Under the pieces are notes generated by a model that did not search any database, was not told the DNA's origin, and saw only the letters and a program-made list of their open reading frames with translations. The translations under genes were made by a program, and so were the position numbers. Shown here piece after piece: positions 24,339 to 36,700 of a stretch of 64,000 nt of DNA; position 1 is the stretch's first letter; every line of letters begins with the position of its first letter. The stretch spans positions 195,202,052 to 195,266,051 of the forward strand of contig CP136067.1 of NCBI GenBank assembly GCA_032622095.1, given 5' to 3'. The DNA is from Siphonodentalium dalli (taxonomy: Eukaryota; Mollusca; Scaphopoda; Gadilida; Siphonodentaliidae).

Positions 24339-24703
24339 AAAATATTTAGAGAAGAATAATCTCTGGGACAGTAGCAGGAAGCTGCTTCAAACAAAGGAAG
24401 GTGGCGTATCAATTCCTATCAAGGATAAACAATCTGAGCCCTTCATCAATGAACTTGGTGGAATTGTTTTTGACGGAATCCTAATTCCTGCAGTTTTGGG
24501 TGAGGCTGATGACATACCTTCGAAGAAATCGAGAATCAAACCACCGAATGAGCAGTTACAACATGAGGTTCTAACTGCTGCTAAACGCACGGATCTTGAC
24601 GTTGATGAGATATCACACGAGATTCCCCAGTGCTGGGAGAGACACGGTGATCTCGTGTTGTTCAACAGTGTAGCATTTCAGTCGGAAAAGTGGCTAACTT
24701 TGG
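24339..24703 (+). CDS. TYW2: TYW2 exon (first recognisable)
   Basis: Opens after CTTACAG with the last base of a split Arg codon (RKYLEKNNLWDSSRK) and closes inside a Gly codon before GTTAGT. It covers the N-terminal domain up to CWERHGDLVLFNSVAF, a block conserved in TYW2 proteins. An in-frame ATG upstream at 24277 is inside the miniature element and is not taken as the start. Confidence 0.93.
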
Positions 24704-27700
24704 GTTAGTTATTCTCCTGTATATCAGTAGTCATTTTTCTGACCATGGTCAGGCCTGCAAATAGTGGGTCTGTCATTTGCAGAATGAGGTCTCCTAAGGC
24801 TGAATTTAGTGATGCTATCCCGCACATGGGCTAGCATCACCAAATTCACCCCATGGGGACCGACGTATCTATAGTTACTTTTTCCCTTCTGTTTAGTTTC
24901 TATACATGTATCCCCTAATTTGCAGAAGATAAAATGCATAATCAAGGTGACTAATAGGTGAACATCACCAACTTCTTTCAACTGGGGAACTTTAATCTGA
25001 TCCTAGGTCTCCTATAGTAGTTGAGTCTTAAGCAGATTGATGTTCCCAGAGGGTGAATTTGGTGATGCTAGCCTGCATTGTGTAGGGCCCTGCGAACCTT
25101 AAATTTTAGGTCGAACCGAACCTTGAAACCGAATCACTGTCTCGGTTTCGAATCGAACCTCGAAACCAAACACCGACCTTGTTGTCGTAGACTCATGATA
25201 GAGTGGACAATCAGAACTGTTAGTGGACATTATTATAGTAAAATCAACGGTTATTTAAGTATTGCCCATCTACACTATAAGATAATTACATAACAAAGAA
25301 TTATTTTATATTGGAGATGTGTAGTCTGTTTATTCGTCCGCGACTTTGGTTTCAAATCTACGCATTTTGTTTCTGATCTTTTCTGTTTTTGCAAGTGACT
25401 TACGATTTTTAATCGGAAAAGTAACACACGTAGGGTCCCAAATAAGCACTGTGCAGGGGGGATTTTCTCTTGTAAATAAATTAAGTACCTGTACGGTAGG
25501 CTTGCCGCGATTTTGGGAATAATCGAACAATCGTCAGTGGTGCCGATTAAAATCGACTTTTTTAGTTCAAATAACAATGCATATTATACAACAACACAAG
25601 AACGCTGGCATACAGCGTATTTGCCAAGAACTTATCTCAACTTAAGAGGCAATATTTTGCACCGTATTTCCAGCACTATTCTAACCCAGAAACCCACCCA
25701 CGCAAACATTTGTGACAATGTAACTTTCAGTTGCGGCGTCTTTTGAGGTCGGGCCGACAGTAATCTAGTTCCGTCTTGGTTTCACGTCACGCGGTTTTTC
25801 ATTTAATATGCCGATGCATGTGTATACTCCGCGGACAAACTCGTATTCTTGAATAAGAATATTGACAATCGAATGAATTGAGAGATTCCCGACTTTGAAT
25901 TAAGGCACGATCCCGAACTTCAAATTCAATTAATGCGCGATCCCAAATTCACGAACAGTTAATTCAAGGAAGATAACCCAGGCCCGGACATGCGCACTGC
26001 TAACTGTAACTGGGCTATTTGTTTAATCAAAATGATTTCTGAATCTGCTTAGTGCTTACATAAAGTTCATAAACTACGCGTAATTATTTTGTTTTTATTG
26101 TTTAGGCCAAAACGAAGAATACCTGTGTTTAGGGTAACCCGCCCACCCCTACTCAAAACCTGCCGCCAAATTCCATTTTATCGTTTTTCAAAAATTTCCT
26201 CCGACTTCATTTTATTTTTTTGTAATTAGGAATTCGCGACTACGGAATTACATGTAGCTTAAACAAGTAAACCATTTCCTTGCAAACATCGTCAATTCAC
26301 GAAAAACGGAAGTGCCGCCATTGTTGTTGGTTAAGTATATTCGTATTACCTCGTCATTGTTCGGCAAACCTCGTCGATTTCTCGAAAGCGGAAACCAGAA
26401 AACACGCGATACTTGTGCCGGAATATGTATTAACTAGCAAATCGAAAGTAACCGGATATTTTGCCGATTGCACATGTCGATTGAATATGGCGGAAACACT
26501 TCCGTGTGCGGATAGATCCTGAGTTTTAGCTATTAAACTTCACAAATGCGTTCATATGAATCAGAATAGAAACATCATGGCGCCTGTCAACTATAGCACA
26601 GATATGTTGTCGTGCGTGAACCGGTACCACACGGATTCTGAACTGACAGAAAAGGACATAGTAATAAAATGTCGGATTAAATATAATTCTGACACTTTTG
26701 AAATCGACCCAAAGCTCAAAATTCCATTATTATAGTTTATCCACCTCTCACCGCATCCACCCTGAAAATTATAAGCCTGGCGTAACATGGAGTCTGTATA
26801 CCCATGCAGTAGGAGAGGTATGTGCCTGGTAGAACTTAATTTTTTCCTAGTAGAACTATTTCTCATTAAATATTCATTAGTTCTACAGAAAGCCGGACCC
26901 GATGAATCAACATCTTCTGTGTCGCCCTGATCCGAATGCAACAGTCATAGGGTAATCAATGCACATATATTGTTCTTGGTGCTTACTTTGTTTTACATGT
27001 GTTAATGCCACCACCGCTTTACATATTGATTATGTTATGTACGTCACATTGGCGTTGCCGCATGTATGTGCCATTTCCAATGGAGGAACTCTTGTTAAAT
27101 TCACCTTCTGAGTTGAATATTTCACAAAATTTCTTAGGATTCGAGTCGGTGGATAAACAAAATATCATAAGTGTTTTGTGTGGGAAATTGAAAAGTAATA
27201 TGTCCACTCGTAGGATTTGGCCTGTAATATCCGAGCTTCAGCGTGAACATAAACCATTTAATTTCCAACACTAGACACTTATTCTATATATAATATCATT
27301 TAATATCACGCTGTATACATGTCATTGAACTTCTGCAACACCATTAAACTTATTAAAGCTACCATGACATTGATTAGTGTGACAATGACTTGCCCAAGCT
27401 ATATACGAGTGACATTGGCAGACGATTAGAAGGCACGAATACTTAAATACTATTCCCCGTGAAAAATAAAATGAAAAAATAAAATAAAATGAAGTATCGC
27501 CCGCCCGCCCCTGTTTTTTTCCCCTCATGTTACCCTAAACTCAGGTATTCTTCCTTTTGGCCTTAATAGAGGCATTTGAATTTATATGGGAGCAAATTCT
27601 CAGAACTAATGCCCTTCATTTCCGATGTGCGGTGCCTGTAAAACGGGAGTTATACTTACCATCTTACACTTACCAGACACACCTCTTAATAGTCTCTTTT

Positions 27701-30700
27701 TTGGCATCTATTTACTACAAATTAAATCTCTATTTGAGATTTAATTTCATGGGTTGAAAAATTGATTAATCGTCGATTATAGCCACTGATTAATCGATTT
27801 TGAAAATCCAAAATCGCGGCAAGCCTACTGTACGGTATATTATTATTGTAATGTTGACACTCGGTAACTATTAACAGACAGCTAAATTGTAGCAAGAAAC
27901 CAAAGCACTCGACCGTCAATCTATAACTGCAACAACACACAACAAAGATCAAAGTGTGCTGACGTCGTGTTGTAGCAATTAAGTGTCGCAGTCACAAGAC
28001 AAAGCACATCAGGTTACATAATCATGTCAATCATTTATGCTAATAAACAATGACCACACCCTCTCCTCACTGTGATTGGTTGAATCCAATTGTTGACAAT
28101 AATCATAACTTGTTGTCTCGTTAGTTAGGTATAATTATGTCTATTAGTAAAATTATATGGAGAATAAAACAAACTCTGACGACAGACTGAAATAGAACTC
28201 CAGAAATGTTATAGTTTGACTAATTAATTATCACGAATTTGACATGTCCGACCAGACCGTTTAGCGGGAATGGAATCAAGTTATTATGCCAAAAGACCTC
28301 TTCAATGAAATATCACCCAGTTACCCCACCCGAGTAATGATCAAATTAATTATGTCCAATGTAAATAATGTAAACATAAAATCATAGTATCACACAGTTG
28401 TGTGTAAACCAATTAATATACTGTATATAATCAATAAACAATTCCTAGTTCGCAAAACTAAAGAAAGGGTTCGATATAAACGAATCCCGTCTAAGGTTTC
28501 GAACCGGACCGAATCATCACGGCGGTTTCGAATTGAACCGAACCTCGAACGGTTCGCAGGGGACTAGCATTGTGGGATAGCGTCACTGAATTCACCCTCT
28601 GGGGACCTCAGTTTGCAAATGACAGACGCACTATTTGCAGTCTTAAATTCTTCGTCTACACCAAGTTCATCTAGGTGCTTGTTCTTCTGTTCCGAATTTT
28701 CAAATTGTATATCAGGTATATGAGTTCTGTTAAATGTCCTTGAACATTGAATTTTCTTTGTCTACATGTTCATCATATCAAGACTGGTGAGTTTTGGCCA
28801 AATGTTCTTGATTCAAGAATTTGTTCAAAGTTTTTTTTATGCTGCTTGAATTGAGAACTGCAAGAAATAGATTGCAATGTTTTTTGACAGTAGGGCTACT
28901 GTAGGATGTTATCGGAAATAGTATAACAGTAAGTAGCCAAATAGAAGGTGAGAAATCATGTGAGATATTGTATAATAAGAGGATATTACTTGGTCTGTTT
29001 GATATTAGGCCCAATATCAGCCCAAGGTAACCTCGTATCAGCCTGAGACCGAAGGTCAAAAGCTGATGAGGTAACCGGGGTATGATATTAGGCCAATAAG
29101 GTTGCCACGACTGAGTTTTCAGAATCGACTTATCGACTGTTATAGTCGACGTTTAGTCAATTAATCATTCATATATGCGGCCTATATTACACCAGGTAAA
29201 CAAGTGGTAAATGCGAAATTACAATGACTACTTTACATCCAGTCTGAACAGAGATATAAACTGTCAAGTCAGCACGCTTGTTATTCTGAGGCCCCCGCTG
29301 TCATCGGCCACCTAAACTCAAATTTGCGCTGCCGGTAAACGCCCTCCTCGTCGCTATTCCTGCAGATGAGAAATTAAAAAAATATCTGTCCAGTCAATAA
29401 ATGTTCCCCGTGAAATGCATGATGCATCTCAGTGTCAATTGAAAGCGTGTAGAATTGTCACATACTTATTGAAAAAGGACTATAGTTAGTTTTACTGAGA
29501 ATCTCATGGTGTATCAATTACGTCACCTGACATATATAGCACTTAGTTTATTTTCACAGGCTTCGGTGTGTGCACCCGCTGATTGTTCTTTTAGTTTTGT
29601 TATTCAAAGTGCATGCAGCACATCGCATCTTACAGCGCGGTAGGGGGGCACTAATAAGTGATGACACAAACTTGTTACTGAATGACTGTCTATTAACTTT
29701 GAACATTGCATGTCCTGCGAACTAAGACTGAACTTTTTACAGTATTAAATTTGAAAAATGAAACCTAGATGCAGTCTGTTGCACGTCGACTATTTTGGCA
29801 ATGATGGCTAATTGCCAATCCATTGGAACAGATTACAGATTCACAGTTAAACATAATTTATAAACAATGGCAAGGCCGCATCACGACTTCAAAGGCAAAG
29901 GAAGCCGCTGGCCCGCCACGGACTGTGATAACATGTCGCACACCGAATTCTTTGAAGACAAAGGAAGCCGCATCAGGAGTGGCGAGAGAACAGGCTGTCG
30001 GGTGGTAAATTGTGCTACATATACTGTTAACTTTTACTTCCAGGCATGGCATTTGTGCATAGTACTGCATTTTTACATACACAACCATACTCCCCTCCCC
30101 TTGGGTGATTAGTCAACGAAAGTAAATAACCGTCGACTACCGCACCTGTCGAAGGTTAGTAAAAAATTAATCGAATATTCGTGGCAAGCCTAAGGCCGAT
30201 ATCAAACCAACCAAATGATATCCTATTTTAATAATTAATTAGATCGTCTTAGTAATAGTGTAATATCGACAACTCTTTCAAATGAGTGACGTAAAAAAAA
30301 TCTATGACTACACATTATTTACCATTCAGATAGAGCTACGGTATGTCTTAAAACCATATTACTTGGATTTATGATGTTATAAAATGATATTACTCGGATT
30401 GGTAATGTCGTAAAATGATATTTCTCGGTTTAAGGGCAAATAGAAGCGATATTCATCTAGTTTGTTAGCAAGGAGTTCTGGGAAAAAATGTCATATCTAA
30501 TTAATAAAATTATATTTATTAAATGCCTATTACAGGAGATGAATTGTGGTTAGTGGTCACCCGAGTTTTGAATTGTAAGAGAGTAGCAAGGAAATCAGCC
30601 ATTAGTTTGGATTCATTCAGATCACCTAATGTTGAGTTGATGTATGGAGACCACGGGTGGGTGGAACATGTCGACAACAAGATTAGGTAGGTACATATGA

Positions 30701-33700
30701 AAATATATATATTGGAAAATGTACATAATATTTACCAATCTTGGGATAAATCACAAGAAATATATAGAGGCTCTCCAACTAATGTTGAGATATAAGATTT
30801 TATGAAATGAGTTTGATAAATTTGATTCACAACGTGTCGTATAGTTTAAGGTTATCATTGTACATTAATGTGTTGGATCAATTAAAAATGGTTTCAATGT
30901 TTAAAGGGGTACTGTACGCCATTTTCATTAAATTTCCGGTGACAACAATGATCTAATATCGATAATATAGAGAAACATAAGTAATTTGAGTCGAAGATGT
31001 ATTCTGTAAACGCTCAGGTTAATAGGCTATCTTAACATTTAATAATTTAAAAGTTAATAATTTGATATAAATTGAATTTATGACTGGAGCCATAAAATGG
31101 CGTCAATTAAATTACGAATTACCGTAATCAAAAACAGTAATTGAGGGATACTGGATTTTTAAACCGATCGCACACACGATCGCTTAAAATATTATGATGA
31201 TACGGGGAGAACACTCAAGCCACTCACTGACTAGCGACGATACAATAACTTAAATGATTATATGGGACTAGTATGCATATAATATAACTTTTATTTGATT
31301 CATTTGGTTGAAAACTTTACAAAAATTACTCGACAACGACAATTTGTATTTTTGCATTCCTGTAAATTTGTCATCCGTAACATGACTTCGTACTCAACAG
31401 ACTTTCAAATAATGGAAAAATTGTTACCTTATTCTCCGACTCGGAGACTATAGAAACCAAAAACAACATTTGGCGTACAGTACCCCTTTAACGATATTGT
31501 ATCATTATTAATGACAATTCGTTGTGTCTCTGGCATCTTTGTTCAGAATACAATTGACAATCAAATAAATAATGAGTCGATAAGGCCTGTTTTATACGTC
31601 GAGCCAGACACGGGTCGCGCCAGCCTAATTAGAGTGAAAATGACAAAGTCCAAGATAGCGCGACTGGAGCACGACGTATAAAACCAACTGGCGTGTCAGA
31701 ATTTCTCTGGCACGACCCGACGTGCTACACGTGGAATGATTTTTTGTGTTTTGTTTTTGTTTTTAATATTTATTTTCATTCCAAAACTGGTATATACAGC
31801 GGGGTTGCTGCTGATGGGTATTTCTTTGGGATCGGATAGATAATACAATTCAGAATATGGCCTGCTGCCATTCACCAGAAAGCTATCGATGAGAGCTTTC
31901 CGATGAAAGGCAACAAGCCATAACGACTAAATCATGATAAATTTCACGTTATTCTGCTAAAGGGTCATATACTTCGGGCATTGCTATATTTATTGTAGGG
32001 ATGGGTGGACACATCGTGATACGGTTATTCCCGATACTTGTATCATATCGCAAGCTGTAGTATCGCTACAAACTGGTCGGTGTATAAGTTGCAACTTTTT
32101 AACATAATTTTCTCCTCAAATGTATATAAGACATTCATTTTATCCTCTGTCCATCAGCCCCACCAATGTTTTTATTTAATATTTTTATGACAATCCAATT
32201 CTGTAAGCAGGTCAACTAAGGTCAACTTAAACACCTGCAAATGGAGCAGACAGCCCCAATGTATGTTCTGCGACTCAGTCAAAAGTGAAAACTGTTAACG
32301 ATATACCAGTACAATTTACAGCAGGTGTTATAACTGTGTTTACGATATACCAGTATAATTTACAGGTGTTATAACTGTGTTTACGATATACCAGTACAAT
32401 TTACAGGTGTTGTAACTGTGTTTACGATATACCAGTATAATTTACAGGTGTTATAACTGTGTTTACGATATACCAGTATAATTTACAGGTGTTATAACTG
32501 TGTTTACGATATACCAGTATAATTTACAGGTGTTATAACTGTGTTTACGATATACCAGTATAATTTACAGCAGGTGTTATAACTGTGTTTACGATATACC
32601 AGTATAATTTACAGCAGGTGTTATAACTGTGTTTACGATATACCGGTACAATTTACAGCAGGTGTTACACTGTGTTTACGATATACCGGTACAATTTACA
32701 GCAGGTGTTAACTTTACCCCAAAATGAGCAAGTATGACACTTATAAATACTGACAATAAACACAATGTATCAATTAGGAAGTAAAGTATAATTATACTGA
32801 AACAACAGTGTCAATTAATATTAATATACAACTATAACTGCATGACAAATATTATATTTTGTCTGTCCCTCGGGGAGGGGGCGGAACTGAAAACAGCAAT
32901 TATGATTTTATGAATTGCTGTTAAATGAATGAGTTTATTCAATAATACTAGTATGCATGAATATATGAGTACAATTTTATATAGTATACATTATACATGT
33001 ATATAATTAAGGATGAGTTCTACAAGGCGATGATACAAATGTATTATGAATCATACCACTTGAACCCGAATGCCATCCCACCACCCCCACTGCTTCTATG
33101 TGGTAGCTTGGCAAGTCTACACTGACCACAGGTCAATGAGGTTAAGGGGCAACAGACCGACATCCAGGTGCAAGAGCTGGAGATATACATTGTAATGTAA
33201 GAACAGGATGATCGGATTATACCAAAATGAAATTCATAAGAGGCAGTGTAAAATTCGCACTCGTCCCTCTTGTCAAAATGATCATGGTCACTGTAATAGT
33301 CGATTCAATATTGAACTTTTTAAAGGTATATTTAGAACCTTTCCCATCTCAGTTAAATTATGGGCATCTGAAAGTTTAACTGGACATAGGTCTATCCCAA
33401 AATGACATTTTGTTTGAGAAAAACCCGACTTAAAATTACACCTGTCTTCTGAATTGCGAGAGCAAATAAGTGCTCTCGCTGTGTTTTCCTCTTGGGAAGG
33501 ACTGGAACAATGGTGTGTTTTAGAATTCGATTTGACTTTGAGTCTTCATCACTCATGCGTTACTGTCATTGAGATTGACATTGTCACCAACACCGAGCAT
33601 CTATAGACTGGAGCAAATCCGAAAATGGTTTTAATTTAACCAATTTAAAAGTTCGCTCCAGTCTACCACAACACTTGTGAACAAAGCACAACTGTGTTGC

Positions 33701-36700
33701 ATTCCAAAGTTACCGTGGACGCGAAACTACAGCTTCCAGTATTATGAAAAACTGGTCGGTAATAATGTACCTATATTACGCGTATATCAGTCTGTTAATC
33801 GGTCTCTTTGCGCATTCCTATTTACGTCGGACTCGGGTCGGATCACAGGAAATAATTATTTGAGTTTGTTGGTTTTTGTAGGGCTGATCGATTTACTGGA
33901 AACAAGTATTTTTTTTAGGCCTATTCCATAGTAGTACTGAATAAACGGCATTTTCTACTTTTGGTTTAATTTACTCTTCTTTCATCAGGTACAATTATGA
34001 CATCACCAAATGCATGTTTAGTATCGGTAATATCACAGAGAAGTTGAGGGTAGCCAGATTTGACTGCAGTGACGAGGTTGTGTTGGATCTTTATGCTGGT
34101 ATGTGTTTTTATATTACTCATTTCTGACAATATAATTTGTCTAAAAGTTTTTAGTCATGACTTTTATAATGTCTGATATTTGGGTTATCTGTTTATAATC
34201 TTCATCGGCAAAAAATTGCTGCTGTTCTGATAGTGTTCAGATTATTTCCAGCAATTGGTTCGCCTTTTTTGCGAGAGTTGATGATAACTTTAGTTTTAGT
34301 TATCTGATTGTTTTCAAATTTTTTATATGGATTACCCACATGAAAATACAGGTCAGGTTCGAATTTGGGTTCGGTCCGCCCATCTTTGCCAGAGTGGAGT
34401 TTTTTTTTAATAAGTAGGTCATTCAGTCACATTCAGCGGTTTATTTTACAAAGCCCCGCTCCAAAATGAAGCCACCGTATTAACCCTTTACCCAACAAAA
34501 CGGCCAAAAACGCCCAAATAAAGCTTCAACAGCCTAAAATATCTTCGGTCTGTCTCAATAACACCATACGACTATGGATATCATTGGAACCGGTTCATTG
34601 ACCACATTGTGATGGTTACAGTTATGCCCTGTGCCAATGCATTCTCTTATATATGCGAGTCGACCATAGGTCGCCTCGCATATATAAGAGAATGCATTGG
34701 CCTAAAAAAATATTTCTAATATGTGTTAAGCCAATGCATTCTCTTATATATGCGAGGCGACCTATGGTCGACTCGCATATATAAGAGAATGCATTGGCAC
34801 AGGGCCGTTCTGTTGGGTAAAGGGTTAAGGGATACTGGTTGAGCGGCCTTTTATTTAACTCTAGTAGGTGACCATTCAACAGCTCACCAATAATTCAATT
34901 TTTTTCAGGTATTGGTTACTTCACTCTACCTTATTTGGTGCATGCCAGAGCCGCCTACGTACATGCGTGTGAGTGGAATCCAGATGCTGTGATAGCCCTG
35001 AAGCAGAACCTTAAGTTGAACTCATGTGAGGATCGCTGCACGATATACGAGGGAGACAATAGAAAAGTTAGTTATCACCATGTTTTGAATAGACCTATAA
35101 ATTAATTGGATATTCAGATTCTGTTACTAGTAATGGTGGCAAATAGCAGCTGACAAAAGCATGCACTACCACACATCTTGCAAAAGCGACATTCAGCGAC
35201 AAGCAATTTCGGTTAATTGAAACTGGAAGAATAGATTTTATAGGATATATCAGTTGCGTTTTGGTTTTGAAATAAAACCAAAAGAAAACTGAGAAACCGT
35301 AAAACCGCACATTTGACAGGTGGGTTATCATCAAGTTACCTGATACTGTAAATGGAATTCATAGAAATGTGGTTCTGCTTGCATGGTATGACTTGACTAT
35401 CAAAGTCCTTCAATAAAACTCTTTGTATAATTATTCCAACTTGCATATATAAGAGAAGCACTGACACATGATCTTTAATGCTGCATCAGCACTGCTCCCG
35501 TCATGAAAGGGTTAACTGGAGAATAGAAAAGAGAATTTTTTTTTAAGTTCTGCACTAAACATTTAGCACTTTTTATAGCTTGGGGACTCCATCAATAATG
35601 GTGTATTAAATTAACCCTTATTCCAACGTATCGTCTTTTGACGTCTTTTGTTGTAGCGTCCATATCGTCTTTTGATGTCTTTAATTTTTGCATTTTCAAC
35701 ACTCGGATTTGAGACTCGAATAAAGAGTAATAATGACAATTTACATTGATTGTGTTTTGTTCTGCTGATGGTTAAGATAATGAAGGGTACATATTAACTC
35801 TTTAACCCTCAATGACGTGATTTGACGTGTCTAACTGGTACCTGTGACTTTACCCGGGACAGCCCTCACTGGTAACGTCAAGGAGGATAACAGGGCGTAA
35901 TTAGCAGCGAATTTGTTGCGCTCGCTTATTGATAATTTTATTAGACATGTTGTTACCGCGAATTTCTTGAACACCGCCGAAATAGGTAACATTTCAATGC
36001 AAATTGTATCCGTTAATCCAAAACTTATTATCAGCTAAATTTTCATTGTGTGAGAATCACGCCTATACAACGGAACTGGTCGTTCTATATCATACAGGAA
36101 TGGATAAAATGTCATTTTTATTTATGCCAAACTTCATCGGAAAAGTTGAGAAAGTCACAAGAAAACGTTGAACAGACGGTTTGTTTAGGGGGAAATCCTT
36201 GTGATGCAGGGAATACACATCCCATCTCCGATTATAATTTAAACTTCTGCAGAGAAAACTGGAAAAATCTAGCTTTAATATCGAGTAAATCATAACATTT
36301 TACGACGTGATCGTTGGTTGCGTCATTTTCAGTTTGTCGCTTTCGCATAACACGTTGTTTATTTATCTGGTGCGATGGTATTACTCGTCTCTTAAATATA
36401 AATAATCCCTACGTTTCCCAATATCAATAAAAATACAAAAAAAATTCAACTTCCTTATTTGGGTTAGGCTCTTGAGTGACTCGATTCTGCTATCACCGAA
36501 TTGGTCCGGCTCTTCCATCAATTATACAGGCTCTTCAAATAACCTGCCGATTGAGCCACTCTTCCGGTTTGCAACATAACACACACACGTGGTTTTAATT
36601 TCTCCACTCATCAAAGTTGAATTAAGAACCGCAAAGTTGGTTCAAACGATATAATTATTCAGAAAGTGGCAACAAGAAATAGATCTTTGGTTTGTTCAGG

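Larger units (their letters stand above)
25083..28566. mobile_element. hAT-like element, duplication GCATTGTG
   Basis: Ends TAGGGCCCTGCGAACC and GGTTCGCAGGGGACTA. GCATTGTG flanks it at 25075-25082 and 28567-28574. Subterminal repeats rich in GGTTTCGAACCGAACC occur at both ends. It is 3.48 kb including the nested insertions and has no transposase-like frame. Confidence 0.88.
24750..28644. mobile_element. MULE-like element, outermost of a four-level nest
   Basis: Left end CAGGCCTGCAAATAGTGGGT and right end GCACTATTTGCAGTCTT match the termini of the family at 45883, 47231 and 55683. Inner GAGGGTGAATTTGGTGATGC is inverted at about 28590-28612. A clear flanking duplication is not visible for this copy. 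Split by the hAT element at 25083-28566. Confidence 0.7.

Noticed and set aside
33677-33931. 84-codon plus-strand frame MNKAQLCCIPKLPWTRNYSF
   Set aside because: It lies in the TYW2 intron between a miniature element and an exon, with no splice borders and no recognisable motif.
34622-34879. Minus-strand frames with repeated YICESTIGRLAYIRECIGL-like peptide, also near 46347, 46595 and 48704
   Set aside because: They are translations of the palindromic hairpins in the TTAA elements and read similarly on both strands.
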